Assembly: GCF_000308875.1 (NCBI RefSeq)
Contig: NZ_BAGL01000076.1
Coordinates: 1-56,143 of the forward strand
DNA length: 56,143 nt
Reading direction: 5' to 3'
DNA from: Nocardia transvalensis NBRC 15921
GTDB taxonomy: Bacteria > Actinomycetota > Actinomycetes > Mycobacteriales > Mycobacteriaceae
The notes below the pieces were generated by a model. It saw only the letters and a program-made list of their open reading frames with translations, searched no databases and was not told the DNA's origin. The first letter of the stretch is position 1, and each line of letters opens with the position of its first letter. The position numbers and the translations under genes were made by a program. This document shows positions 16,910-25,362 of this stretch, piece by piece.

Positions 16910-17397
16910 GCCCCACCAGCATCGGGCTCATCTGGGCACAGACGCCGGACGGTGTCATCGGCGCGGACAACGCGATCCCGTGGCGGGTGCCCGAGGATCT
17001 GGCGTACTTCAAGACGGTGACCGCGGGACATCCGGTGATCATGGGTCGCCGCACCTGGGACTCGCTGCCCGCCCGCTTCCGCCCGCTGCCGGAACGGCGC
17101 AATATCGTCGTCACCCGGCAGTTCGACTGGTCGGCCCCGGGCGCCGAACGCGCCGGATCGCTGGACGAGGCGCTGAAACTCACCGCCGCCGACACCGCCT
17201 GGGTGATGGGTGGCGGCGAAATCTACCGGGCCGCAATGGATCACGCGACCGAACTGGCCGTGACCGAGGTGGACACCAGGGTCGCGGGCGACGCCTACGC
17301 GCCGGCCGTCGGCCCCGAGTGGCGCGTCGACAGCGACAGCGGCTGGCGCGAATCGACCTCCGGATTGCGTTACCGCTGGCTGCGGTACGTGCGCTGA
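16906..17397 (+). CDS. folA: Dihydrofolate reductase
   Basis: 163-residue DHFR, usual size. IGADNAIPWRVPEDLAYFK contains the substrate-contacting Asp and the Met20-loop Trp. HPVIMGRRTWDSLP and VMGGGEIYRAAM are the NADPH and folate motifs. It reduces the dihydrofolate made by ThyA and overlaps thyA by 4 bp, the same arrangement as in mycobacteria (thyA-dfrA). Confidence 0.96.
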   Translation: MSPTSIGLIWAQTPDGVIGADNAIPWRVPEDLAYFKTVTAGHPVIMGRRTWDSLPARFRPLPERRNIVVTRQFDWSAPGAERAGSLDEALKLTAADTAWVMGGGEIYRAAMDHATELAVTEVDTRVAGDAYAPAVGPEWRVDSDSGWRESTSGLRYRWLRYVR

Positions 17398-17525
17398 GCG
17401 GCCCACCGCATCCCACACCGAATCGCAACCGCGAAACACCCGAGCCCGCGATGCCCGTCCGGCATACTCACGGATATTCAGCCCGCGACCACAGCCCGCT
17501 CTCGGCTGACCCGTGAAGGAAGCCC

Positions 17526-17852
17526 ATGGACAAGAAATCGCTGACCGCGGTGGCCCGCCAGCAACTGAAGCTGGCCGCGACCGCCACGAGCGGACGCAGT
17601 TCCCAGACCCTGTACGGCGGCCACACGCACTCCCTCCGCCAGACCGTGATCGCCCTGACCGCCGGCCAGAGCCTGGCCGAGCACGAGAACCCGGGCGAGG
17701 CCACCCTCCAGGTGCTGACCGGCACGCTGACCGTGATCAGCGGCGTGAACGAATGGAAGGGATCGCCCGGCGACCTGCTCGTCGTTCCCGCGGCCCGGCA
17801 CAGTGTCAAAGCCATCGACGACGTGGTGTTCCTCCTGACCGTGGCGAAATAG
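17526..17852 (+). CDS. Small single-domain cupin protein
   Basis: 108 residues with one cupin barrel. Motif 1 is around LTAGQSLAEHENPGEATLQVLTG-type sequence (residues 46-68), where His and Glu would bind the metal, and motif 2 is GDLLVVPAARHSVKA with a further His. The spacing fits bacterial cupin_2 proteins. The first motif has only one His (EH) rather than HxH, so metal binding may be incomplete. It lies 75 bp upstream of the DyP-encapsulin pair in the same direction; a functional link is possible but unproven. Confidence 0.8.
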   Translation: MDKKSLTAVARQQLKLAATATSGRSSQTLYGGHTHSLRQTVIALTAGQSLAEHENPGEATLQVLTGTLTVISGVNEWKGSPGDLLVVPAARHSVKAIDDVVFLLTVAK

Positions 17853-17927
17853 CCGAGGCCCCGGAGTTGGTCACAGATCACCGCAGACCTCCGGCAATCC
17901 CGCGGCCGTACCCCGTAGTCTGTGATC

Positions 17928-18950
17928 ATGGGTGAGCCGCAGCCGATCCTCGATCCGCTCACACGGGCCGCGATCTTTCTCGTCGCCACCATCGACGAGG
18001 GAGGCGAACCGGAGGTCAGGGACCTGCTCGCCGATCTGTCCGGATTGCGCCGCTCGGTCGGGTTCCGGGTGCCCGGCGGCGAACTCAGCTGCTGCGCGGG
18101 TATCGGCTCCGCGGCCTGGGACCGGTTGTTCTCCGGCCCGAGACCCGCTGAGCTGCACGAGTTTCCGGGCTACGCCGGCGACCGCCACCAAGCCCCCGCG
18201 ACGCCCGGCGACCTGCTGTTCCACATTCGCGCCGAATCCCAGGACGCCTGCTTCGAACTGGCGATGACCATCGGCGACCGGCTGCGCGGCGCGGCCACCA
18301 TCGTCGACGAGACCGTCGGATTCCGCTATTTCGAGCAGCGCGACCTGCTCGGATTCGTCGACGGCACCGAGAATCCGGAAGGCCGGCTGGCCGAGGCGAC
18401 CGCCCTGGTCGGCGACGAGGATCCGGACTTCACCGGCGGCAGCTACGTGATCGTGCAGAAGTACACCCACGACCTGGAGTCCTGGAACGCGCTGCCGGTC
18501 GAGGAGCAGGAGCGCGTCATCGGCCGCACCAAACTCGCCGACTACGAACTCTCCGACGAGGAAAAGCCGCTGAACTCGCACGTCGCGGTCAACACCGTGT
18601 ACGACCCGGACGGTACCCAGCGCCAGATCCTGCGCGCCAACATGCCGTTCGGCAGCGTGCGTACGGGCGAGTTCGGCACCTACTACATCGCCTACGCCGC
18701 CACCCCGGACGTCACCGAACGGATGCTGGAACGCATGTTCCTGGGCAGCGACGAGGCCGCGTACGACCGCATTCTCGACTTCTCCACCGCGGTCACCGGC
18801 ACCCTGTTCTTCTCCCCGACCACGGACTTCCTGGACGATCCGCCGGAACTTCCGGGCGCGCGAGAACCGGCATCCGGCGACGACGTCGAACCGTCGACCG
18901 CGGGCGACGGTTCCCTCGGTATCGGCACGTTGAAAAGGAGTCGGGTATGA
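17928..18950 (+). CDS. DyP-type peroxidase, encapsulin cargo
   Basis: 340-residue dye-decolorizing heme peroxidase of the B (P) subfamily. GFVDGTENP carries the catalytic Asp of the GxxDG motif; NSHVAVN supplies the proximal heme His and QILRANMPFG the distal Arg. Length matches DypB once the extra C-terminus is counted. After about residue 300 the protein becomes a low-complexity linker (PASGDDVEPSTAGDG) ending SLGIGTLKRSRV. This matches the known encapsulin cargo-loading peptide. The encapsulin gene starts 25 bp downstream, so the enzyme is expected inside the shell. ATG 17928 is used; GTG 17922 is in frame. Confidence 0.95.
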   Translation: MGEPQPILDPLTRAAIFLVATIDEGGEPEVRDLLADLSGLRRSVGFRVPGGELSCCAGIGSAAWDRLFSGPRPAELHEFPGYAGDRHQAPATPGDLLFHIRAESQDACFELAMTIGDRLRGAATIVDETVGFRYFEQRDLLGFVDGTENPEGRLAEATALVGDEDPDFTGGSYVIVQKYTHDLESWNALPVEEQERVIGRTKLADYELSDEEKPLNSHVAVNTVYDPDGTQRQILRANMPFGSVRTGEFGTYYIAYAATPDVTERMLERMFLGSDEAAYDRILDFSTAVTGTLFFSPTTDFLDDPPELPGAREPASGDDVEPSTAGDGSLGIGTLKRSRV

Positions 18951-18975
18951 GTCTCCGCATCGGAAAGGACGCAGC

Positions 18976-19776
18976 ATGAACAACCTGCACCGCGAGCTCG
19001 CGCCGATCACCTCCGAGGCCTGGTCGGCCATCGAGGAAGAGGCGACCCGCACGTTCAAGCGGCACATCGCCGGACGGCGAGTCGTCGATCTGTCCGGGCC
19101 GCACGGCACCGACTATTCGGCGGTCGGGCTCGGGCGCACCGCCACCATCGCCGCGCCCGACGAGGGTGTGCAGGCGCGGCGGCGGCTGGTGGCGCCGCTG
19201 GTCGAACTGCGGGTGCCGTTCACGCTGTCCCGCGAGGAACTCGACAATGTCGAGCGCGGCGCCCAGGACGCCGACCTCGACCCGGTCAAGGACGCGGCGC
19301 GCAAGATCGCGTTCGCCGAGGACCGCGCCATCTTCGAGGGGTATCCGGCCGCGGATATCACCGGTATCCGGTCCGCGGCGTCCAACGACCCGATCACGCT
19401 GCCCGCCGATCCGCGGCTGGTGCCGGAGGCGGTGGCGCAGGCGCTGAGCGAACTGCGCCTGGCCGGTGTCGACGGCCCGTATTCTGTGCTACTGAGCGCC
19501 GACCTGTACACCCAGGTCAGCGAGACCTCCGACCACGGTCACCCGATCCGCACCCACATCGAGCGCCTGATCCCCGAGGGCCAGATCATCTGGGCCCCCG
19601 CCATCGACGGCGCCTTCGTCCTCACCACCCGCGGCGGCGACTTCGACCTCCAGCTGGGCCAGGACCTGTCGATCGGCTACGAATTCCACGACACCGACTC
19701 GGTCCGCCTGTACTTCCAGCAGAGCCTGACCTTCCTCGTCTACACCGCGGAAGCCGCCGTCGCCCTGCGCTCTTGA
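18976..19776 (+). CDS. Encapsulin nanocompartment shell protein (family 1)
   Basis: 266 residues with an HK97 phage-capsid fold, similar to M. tuberculosis CFP29 and Rhodococcus or Brevibacterium encapsulins. N-terminal NNLHRELAPITSEAWSAIEE forms the helix that binds cargo peptides. Other family segments are VVDLSGPHGTDYSAVGLGR, FTLSREELDNVERGA, AFAEDRAIFEGY and the C-terminal YFQQSLTFLVYTAEAAV. Family 1 shells of this size usually form 60-mers about 24 nm wide. It is the second gene of an operon with its DyP cargo. A GTACCGG/CCGGTAC hairpin at 19795-19820 follows the stop and could act as a weak terminator. Confidence 0.95.
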   Translation: MNNLHRELAPITSEAWSAIEEEATRTFKRHIAGRRVVDLSGPHGTDYSAVGLGRTATIAAPDEGVQARRRLVAPLVELRVPFTLSREELDNVERGAQDADLDPVKDAARKIAFAEDRAIFEGYPAADITGIRSAASNDPITLPADPRLVPEAVAQALSELRLAGVDGPYSVLLSADLYTQVSETSDHGHPIRTHIERLIPEGQIIWAPAIDGAFVLTTRGGDFDLQLGQDLSIGYEFHDTDSVRLYFQQSLTFLVYTAEAAVALRS

Positions 19777-19846
19777 GCCCGGAAGATTTCTCCTGTACCG
19801 GTGAGCCCGGTGGCCGGTACGGTGGGCTCGCGTAGGTAGGAGGTCC

Positions 19847-20377
19847 ATGGCGATGGTGCGTGCGGGCGTGGTTTCGGGGCGGCGGGCGCTCGTGTACAGC
19901 GTGCTGGGGGTGCTCACCACCGTGGTGGTGTGTGCCGGGGTCGTCGGCGTATTCGGGGTGAACCGGGTGTTCACCGGGCTGCTGGCGGGTGCGGTGCTCG
20001 CGATCGCGGTGCTGGTGCGGCTGTTCGGGCGGGACGTGGTGGTGCTCGCGGACCAGGCGATCTATCTGCGGACGCCGCTGCACGAGTCGAGCGTCGACTG
20101 GGACCGGGTGGTCGCGGGGCGGTTCGCGCTCGACGAGCGGGAGCGCTGGTCGCTGGCCCTGGACCTCACGGGCGGCGACGAACTCCACGGCGAACTGGTT
20201 CTGCTGAGCATCCCGCCGGTGGTGCGCCCGGTCTCCAACGCCTACGAGCACCGCAAGCGCGAGCAGGTCGCGGAGATCCGGAAGATGCTGCGCCACAAGC
20301 GAGTACCGGTCACGGTGTTGCCGGAGATCGCGGAGGCGCTGCACGAGCACTGGAAGCTCGCGCCGGCGCGAGGGTGA
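19847..20377 (+). CDS. Hypothetical two-TM membrane protein
   Basis: 176 residues. Two adjacent hydrophobic helices lie at about residues 15-38 and 42-60 (ALVYSVLGVLTTVVVCAGVV and FTGLLAGAVLAIAVLVRLF). A soluble C-terminal part begins DVVVLADQAIYLRTPLHESSVDWDRV, reminiscent of the PH-like tails of small actinobacterial membrane proteins. A strong AGGAGG site precedes the ATG. The stop codon overlaps the start of a dispersed repeat. I do not recognise a specific family; function unknown. Confidence 0.75.
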   Translation: MAMVRAGVVSGRRALVYSVLGVLTTVVVCAGVVGVFGVNRVFTGLLAGAVLAIAVLVRLFGRDVVVLADQAIYLRTPLHESSVDWDRVVAGRFALDERERWSLALDLTGGDELHGELVLLSIPPVVRPVSNAYEHRKREQVAEIRKMLRHKRVPVTVLPEIAEALHEHWKLAPARG

Positions 20378-20405
20378 TCCCGGCCAAAAGCGTGCCGGGA
20401 AAAAT
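20378..20405. repeat. Dispersed palindromic repeat, half copy
   Basis: Sequence CCCGGCCAAAAGCGTGCCGG plus flanks, starting at the stop codon of the preceding gene. It corresponds to the right arm of the full copies at 25215-25286 and 31169-31243. It runs directly into the 22-bp tandem array. Confidence 0.8.
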
Positions 20406-20406
20406 A

Positions 20407-20494
20407 GTGGTGCGGGCCGGGAAAATTGGTGGTGCGGGCCGGGAAAATTGGTGGTGCGTGCCGGGGGGATCAGCGGTGCGTGCCGGGAACATCG
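20407..20494. repeat. Tandem array of four 22-bp units
   Basis: Units begin at 20407, 20429, 20451 and 20473. The first two are identical (GTGGTGCGGGCCGGGAAAAT plus two bases); the third and fourth are diverged (GTGGTGCGTGCCGGG core). The GCCGGGAAAA core also ends the adjacent dispersed repeat half copy. It looks like a VNTR/MIRU-type locus. The period is not a multiple of three and the array is upstream of the chosen NUDIX start. Confidence 0.85.
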
Positions 20495-20558
20495 TGGTGG
20501 GCTGGATGGTGAGCGGTCGACATGCGTGGCCGGTGGCCGGCGTGGAAAGGTGACGGGC

Positions 20559-20972
20559 GTGACTCATGCGGTGGTGACTATTCGTACGGCGGCGATTGCT
20601 CACGTCCGGGATCGCCGGATGTTGCAGGCGCGGTCGGTGGGCAAGGACGTCTTCTATATGGCGGGCGGGAAGATCGATCCGGGTGAGACGGCGGTGCAGG
20701 CGCTGCATCGCGAGGTGCGCGAGGAACTCGGTGTCGGCGTGGCCGCCTACAGCGAGCTGGGTGTCTTCGAATGCCAGGCGTACGGGCACGCCCCCGGCAC
20801 CGCGCTGCACATGACGTGTTTCACCGCGGACCTGACCGGCGACCCGAGCCCGACGAGCGAGATCGCCGAACTGCGCTACTTCACCCTCGGCGAATACGCC
20901 GCCATGCCGCATGTCGCCCCCGGCTCCATGATGGTGTTCCGACGCCTCCGCGAACTCGATCTCATCGACTGA
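20559..20972 (+). CDS. NUDIX hydrolase
   Basis: 137-residue NUDIX-fold protein. The Nudix box is complete: GGKIDPGETAVQAL followed by HREVREELGV, giving GX5EX7REUXEEXGU with the Mg-binding glutamates. Substrate (nucleoside diphosphate derivative) unknown. The GTG at 20559 has AAAGG about 9 bases upstream and starts the fold's first strand (VTHAVVTIRTAAIAHV). The frame extends upstream to 20448 but that part runs through the tandem array. It overlaps the end of the convergent MFS gene by 11 bp. Confidence 0.87.
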   Translation: MTHAVVTIRTAAIAHVRDRRMLQARSVGKDVFYMAGGKIDPGETAVQALHREVREELGVGVAAYSELGVFECQAYGHAPGTALHMTCFTADLTGDPSPTSEIAELRYFTLGEYAAMPHVAPGSMMVFRRLRELDLID

Positions 20973-22599
20973 TCCCGGCGTCCTCTGCCGGGGCGGTATC
21001 CCGCGGGATCCGGGTCGCGGCCAGGAATCCGACCAGCAGGAACAGCGCGGCGACGACCATGGTGACGCGCGTGGCGTCGGCGAAACCGCGCGACAACGCG
21101 TCGACCACCCCCTGCGTGCCGTCGTGGTCGCGCAGCACCGTGATCGCGCCACCGGCCGAATCCCGCGTGGCCGCGGCGACCTCGTCGACGGCGCGGTCCG
21201 GCAGTCCCGGCACCTCCCCCAGCCGATCGGGCAGGTTGCGGCCGAGCGACAGCGACAGCACCCCGCCCACCAGCGCGGCGCCGAGCGCCGCGCCGACCTG
21301 CCGCACCGTGGACTGGGTCGCCGCACCCTGACCGGACGCGGCGGGCGGCACATCGGCGAGCACGGTCCCCGTGAGCTGCGCGGAGGCGAGCCCCAGCCCG
21401 ACGCCGTAGCAGGCCAGCAGGACCGCCAGCAGCCACGGCGAGACGTGCGGCGTCACGAACAACGCCGTCACCGCCACGGCCACCACCTCGATCGCCAGCC
21501 CGATCCGCACGATCAGCGACGGCGCCAGCGACCGCCCCAGCGCCTCGGTGGCGATACCGGCCGCCAGCGCCCCCACCGCCATCGCGGCGAGAACGAAACC
21601 GGCTGCCAGCGTGGACAATCCGAGCACATTCACCAGGAACAGCGGCAGCACGAACAGCAGGCCGAATTCGCCCAGCGCCACGGCGCCGGCCGTCACGTTC
21701 CCCCAGCGGAACGCCGGACTCGAGAACAGCGAGAGGTCCAGCAGCGCGGAACGTTCCACCTCCGCCCGGTGCCGCTCCCAGAGCACGAACAGCACCAGCA
21801 GCGCGACCGCGAGCAACAGCAGCAGGGGAATCGGCGAACTCGCCGCCCTGGTCGACCAGGTCAGCCCGAAGAAACCGAACTCCCGCAACGGTTTCCACCA
21901 GCCGTAGGTCTGCCCCTCGATCAGCGCGAACACCAGCAGCGCGAAACCCGCTGTGCTGAGCAGGAATCCGTCGACGTCCAGCCCGCGCGAATGGTCACGC
22001 ACCCGCGTCTCCGGCACGAACAGCACGATCCCGGCGAGAACCACCACTCCGACGGGCAGGTTGATCAGGAAGATCCACGGCCAGGTGAAGCTGCTGGTCA
22101 GCCAGCCACCGAGCAGCGGGCCGACCGCGGCCGCCGCGGACATCACCGAACCCCACACCGCGAAGGCGACGACGCGGTCGCGGCCTCGGAACAGCGCGTT
22201 GACCGTCGACAACGTGCCCGGTAGCACGCCCGCCGCGCCGATGCCCTGCACGATGCGGCCCCAGATCAAGGTCGAGGGATCGTCCGCCGCGGCCGCCAGC
22301 AGGCTGCCGAGAACGAATACGACCACGCCCGCGGCGAGGATCCGGCGGCGGCCGAGCCGGTCGCCGAGCCGCCCGGCGGTGATCAGCAATGCCGCGAGTA
22401 CCACCGCGTAGACGCTGGTCACCCACTGCGCCTGGGTGAAGCCCAGGCCCAGATCGCGGATGATCACCGGCAGGGAGACGCCCACGATGGTGCCGTCGAG
22501 GACCACCATGGCCAGACCGAGCGCCGGCACCGCGAGCGCGAGCCATCGCCTGCCGCCCTGCTGGAGGGGCGAATCGAGCTCCACGTCCGTCATGCGCAA
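20962..22599 (-). CDS. MFS drug:H+ antiporter, DHA2 (EmrB/QacA) family, 14 TM
   Basis: 545-residue integral membrane exporter, typical of DHA2. TM1 has ALGLAMVVLDGTIVGVSLP (motif D1-like), motif A is GRLGDRLGRRRIL, and motif C is AVGPLLGGWLT. The hydrophobic pattern gives about 14 helices, with a long extracytoplasmic loop before the last. Likely exports hydrophobic toxic compounds by proton antiport. The TetR gene at 22731-23408 reads in the same direction 131 bp upstream and could control it, although that regulator also faces the permease. Confidence 0.9.
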   Translation of the reverse strand: MRMTDVELDSPLQQGGRRWLALAVPALGLAMVVLDGTIVGVSLPVIIRDLGLGFTQAQWVTSVYAVVLAALLITAGRLGDRLGRRRILAAGVVVFVLGSLLAAAADDPSTLIWGRIVQGIGAAGVLPGTLSTVNALFRGRDRVVAFAVWGSVMSAAAAVGPLLGGWLTSSFTWPWIFLINLPVGVVVLAGIVLFVPETRVRDHSRGLDVDGFLLSTAGFALLVFALIEGQTYGWWKPLREFGFFGLTWSTRAASSPIPLLLLLAVALLVLFVLWERHRAEVERSALLDLSLFSSPAFRWGNVTAGAVALGEFGLLFVLPLFLVNVLGLSTLAAGFVLAAMAVGALAAGIATEALGRSLAPSLIVRIGLAIEVVAVAVTALFVTPHVSPWLLAVLLACYGVGLGLASAQLTGTVLADVPPAASGQGAATQSTVRQVGAALGAALVGGVLSLSLGRNLPDRLGEVPGLPDRAVDEVAAATRDSAGGAITVLRDHDGTQGVVDALSRGFADATRVTMVVAALFLLVGFLAATRIPRDTAPAEDAGISR

Positions 22600-22730
22600 C
22601 TCCCGCCGTCGAGTGGGAACGCCATCGAAGAAACTCGTGCGCCACCCAGTCTACGAGCGATTTGCCCAAAATTCGCCAGCTCGGGTCGAGACGGTCGGGA
22701 GTTCCCCAACAGGGGCAGCACTCCGGGCTG

Positions 22731-23408
22731 TCAGGAACTCCCCAGCCTCCGCAGCACTGCTCCGGCGGCGGACCGCGCGTCGTCTAGGTCACCCGACCAG
22801 CCGAGCATGTGCAGGACGGCGTCGGGGATCAGTCGCTCGGCGTACTCCGGCGCGGCCCCCTCGTCGGAGCGGATGTTGATCACGCTCTCCACGAGCCGGA
22901 AGGGCAGGACGTGCGCACCGGTCACCCCCGCCTCCGGGGATTCGGCGGCCACCTCTTCCGCCAGCTGTTCGTAGTGGCGGCGCAGTTCCTCGCGCCGCAG
23001 CCGGAATGCCTCGAAACGCTCCGACCGCAGTTCCGGCAGCAGATACAGCGCACCGAGATTCCAACGGGCGGCGCACAACTGCCGCACGTCGAACAGGGCG
23101 AGCGCATACAGCCGGATCACCGCCGGTTCGGGGGCGTCGCGCAGCCGGGACGCCAATTCCAATGGGCCGGTGACGGTTTCGTCGAGCAGCGCGTCGAGGA
23201 TGTCGTCCTTGGCGGAGAAATGATGATAGAGGGAGGCCTGCCGGATGCCCACGGCATCGGCGATGCCGCGGGTGGAAGTGCTGCCATACCCCTTGGTGGT
23301 GAACAATTCCGCCGCGGCGTCGAGGATTTCGGCGCGCGGCGTGTGCCCCTGGCGACGCCGCGGCTCGAGGCGCGGTCGGCCGGGTCCGAGTTGCGTCACA
23401 TCTCCCAT
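22731..23408 (-). CDS. TetR/AcrR family transcriptional regulator
   Basis: 225 residues. HTH at about residues 25-70: ILDAAAELFTTKGYGSTST, then IADAVGIRQASLYHHFSAKDD, a textbook TetR recognition helix. The C-terminal part is helical. A 20-bp palindrome at 23458-23477 lies between this gene and the divergent APC permease, so the likely regulon is the permease / DUF1989 / carboxyltransferase cluster. The DHA2 exporter downstream on the same strand is a second candidate. TetR regulators are often found beside guanidine/urea-carboxylase gene sets in actinobacteria. Confidence 0.9.
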   Translation of the reverse strand: MGDVTQLGPGRPRLEPRRRQGHTPRAEILDAAAELFTTKGYGSTSTRGIADAVGIRQASLYHHFSAKDDILDALLDETVTGPLELASRLRDAPEPAVIRLYALALFDVRQLCAARWNLGALYLLPELRSERFEAFRLRREELRRHYEQLAEEVAAESPEAGVTGAHVLPFRLVESVINIRSDEGAAPEYAERLIPDAVLHMLGWSGDLDDARSAAGAVLRRLGSS

Positions 23409-23457
23409 TCTCGCCTATCGCCGGTCCCTGCCCTTCCCCGGATCGGCGGCCGTGAGA

Positions 23458-23477
23458 TTTCTGTCATCCGATAGAAA
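23458..23477. promoter_or_regulatory. TetR-type operator upstream of permease cluster
   Basis: TTTCTGTC, spacer ATCC, GATAGAAA: 8-bp arms with one mismatch, 50 bp from the TetR start and 125 bp upstream of the permease ATG. The long leader after it shows no obvious guanidine-I (ykkC) riboswitch motif. Confidence 0.7.
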
Positions 23478-23601
23478 CGGCGGCAACGCAGAAGTTACCC
23501 GGCAGCCCGCGCTCGATACATCGGCGTCACCACCAGGGCGGCCCGGCTTGGAAAACTTTCAGGCGATAGATATTGGCCACGACGCCGAAGGAATCCCGCC
23601 C

Positions 23602-25134
23602 ATGGCCACCACACTCACCGCCCCCGACCGATCCGCGAGCGCCGACGACGGCGCCGACCTGGAACGGTTCGGCTACCAGCCGGTCCTGCACCGCAAGCTC
23701 GGACGTTACGCGTCGTTCGCGGCAGGCTTCTCCTTCGTCTCCATTCTCACCACCATCTTCCAGTTCTTCGGATTCGGCTACGGGTTCGGCGGCGGCGCCT
23801 TCTTCTGGACCTGGCCGGTCGTCTTCGCCGGTCAGTTCCTGGTGGCGCTGAACTTCGCCGAACTGGCGGCCCGCTATCCGATCTCCGGCTGCATCTACCA
23901 GTGGTCGCGGCGGCTGGCGGGCGAGGTCGTGGGCTGGTTCGCCGGGTGGATGATGATCCTCGCCCAGATCGTCACCGCGGCCGCCGCGGCCATCGCCCTG
24001 CAGGTCGTCCTGCCGTCGATCTGGAGCGGATTCCAGATCATCGGCAGCGATACCGCGCTGACCTCGCGATCCGGGGCGACGAACGCCGTCCTGCTGGGCA
24101 GCGTGCTGCTCGTGCTGACGACCGTCGTGAACGTGATCGGCATCGGGCTGATGGCACGGATCAACACCATCGGGGTCACCGTGGAGATCGTCGGCGTCCT
24201 CGCGACCATCGCCCTGTTCTTCACGCATGCCGAGCGCGGACCCGGCGTCGTCTTCGACACCACGGCCGCCGCGCCGGGGCCGTACTGGGCGGCGTTCCTG
24301 GTGTCGGGACTGATGGCCGCCTATGTGATGGTCGGATTCGATTCCGCCGGTGAGCTTTCCGAGGAGACGCGCAATCCGCGCCGGGTCGCGCCGCGGACCA
24401 TTCTCACCGCGCTGGCGGTCTCGGCGCTCGGCGGCGGGCTGATGCTGATCGGCGCACTGATGGCCGCGCCCAGCCTCACCGACGGCGCGCTGGCGTCCGA
24501 CGGCCTGGCGTACGTGATCTCGGCGAAGCTGGCGACGCCGGCGGGCAAGGTGCTGCTGTGCTGTGTCGCGGTGGCGATCACCGTGTGCACCTTGGCGATT
24601 CAGACGGCCGGGTCGCGGTTGATGTTCTCGATGGCCCGCGACGGGAAGCTCCCGTTCGCCCGCCGACTGGCCGCCGTTCATCCCCGCTTCGGCACGCCCG
24701 CCCTCCCCGCCGTGGTGATCGGCGCGCTCGGTATCGCGCTGCTGGTGGTCAATCTCGGCAACGCGGCGATCTTCGCGACGCTGGCCAGCGTGTGCATCGT
24801 GACCCTCTACCTGGCGTATCTGCTGGTGACGGTGCCGCTGCTGGTACGGCGGTTCCGGGGCTGGACCGACACCGCATCGGTCCCCGAGGGCCTGTTCACG
24901 CTGGGCCGCTTCGGAATTCCGGTGAATCTGGTGGCGGTGATATGGGGCCTCGCCATGGTGGTGAACCTCGCCTGGCCCCGCGCGGAGGTCTACACCCCCG
25001 ACGGCGGTAGCTGGTGGATGCTCTGGGCCGCACCGCTTTTCGTCGCCCTGGCCGCGGTCGTGGGCGCGCTGGTCCACCAGATCGTGGTAGCCGCACCGGC
25101 CCGCCGCGCCGCCCCGGCCCCCCAACCCGCCTGA
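23602..25134 (+). CDS. APC superfamily amino acid/amine permease
   Basis: 510-residue transporter with about 12 hydrophobic helices. Early landmarks FSFVSILTTIFQFFGFGYGF (TM1 with the unwound Gly-rich turn) and ALNFAELAARYPISGCIYQW (TM2) are APC signatures. FDSAGELSEETRNPRRVAPR in the middle is the typical TM6-TM7 loop. An upstream GAAGGAA site supports ATG 23602. It heads the cluster with DUF1989 proteins and the carboxyltransferase, so the substrate is probably guanidine, urea or a related amine rather than a standard amino acid. This is inferred from context. Confidence 0.9.
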   Translation: MATTLTAPDRSASADDGADLERFGYQPVLHRKLGRYASFAAGFSFVSILTTIFQFFGFGYGFGGGAFFWTWPVVFAGQFLVALNFAELAARYPISGCIYQWSRRLAGEVVGWFAGWMMILAQIVTAAAAAIALQVVLPSIWSGFQIIGSDTALTSRSGATNAVLLGSVLLVLTTVVNVIGIGLMARINTIGVTVEIVGVLATIALFFTHAERGPGVVFDTTAAAPGPYWAAFLVSGLMAAYVMVGFDSAGELSEETRNPRRVAPRTILTALAVSALGGGLMLIGALMAAPSLTDGALASDGLAYVISAKLATPAGKVLLCCVAVAITVCTLAIQTAGSRLMFSMARDGKLPFARRLAAVHPRFGTPALPAVVIGALGIALLVVNLGNAAIFATLASVCIVTLYLAYLLVTVPLLVRRFRGWTDTASVPEGLFTLGRFGIPVNLVAVIWGLAMVVNLAWPRAEVYTPDGGSWWMLWAAPLFVALAAVVGALVHQIVVAAPARRAAPAPQPA

Positions 25135-25214
25135 CCGATGTCCCCACCGTCGGCCGCGCTGGGACGGCCCGCCCTCGCCCTCCTCCTGGCCTCCGCGATC
25201 AAACGCCACCACCG

Positions 25215-25286
25215 TTTTCCGGCACGCTTGTGGCCGGAATCCACTGGCAGTGGTGGGGCTCCCGGCCACAAGCATGCCGGGAAACG
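25215..25286. repeat. Dispersed palindromic repeat, full copy (hairpin)
   Basis: Left arm GTTTTCCGGCACGCTTGTGG to about 25243, right arm from about 25253 containing CCCGGCCACAAGCATGCCGG to 25286. The arms are reverse complements over about 30 bp with a few mismatches. It lies between the permease stop and the first DUF1989 gene. The hairpin could terminate or attenuate transcription; its recurrence in the window marks it as a dispersed repeat. Confidence 0.85.
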
Positions 25287-25294
25287 AGGAGGGC

Positions 25295-25362
25295 GGGAGC
25301 ACAGCACAACGATGAGGTCGGGAGCACAGCACAACGATGAGGGCCGGAGCACAGCACAACGA
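25295..25362. repeat. Tandem array of 25-bp units (2.7 copies)
   Basis: GGGAGCACAGCACAACGATG plus five bases, repeated from 25295, 25320 and 25345; the third unit diverges after about 18 bases. It sits directly downstream of the palindromic repeat and immediately upstream of the ribosome-binding site (GGAAGGAAGC) of the DUF1989 gene. Confidence 0.9.

Noticed and set aside
22697..22742. Inverted repeat GGGAGTTCC / GGAACTCCC near the TetR stop as an operator
   Set aside because: Nine-bp arms 28 bases apart, the right arm overlapping the end of the TetR coding region; it could be a weak terminator, but evidence is thin.
23478..23601. Guanidine-I (ykkC) riboswitch before the permease
   Set aside because: I looked for the conserved GGG-rich and ACCGG-type elements in the leader and did not see them; a covariance search would be decisive.
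20407..25362. CRISPR array
   Set aside because: The 22-bp and 25-bp tandem units are contiguous with no spacers, and no cas gene is present.
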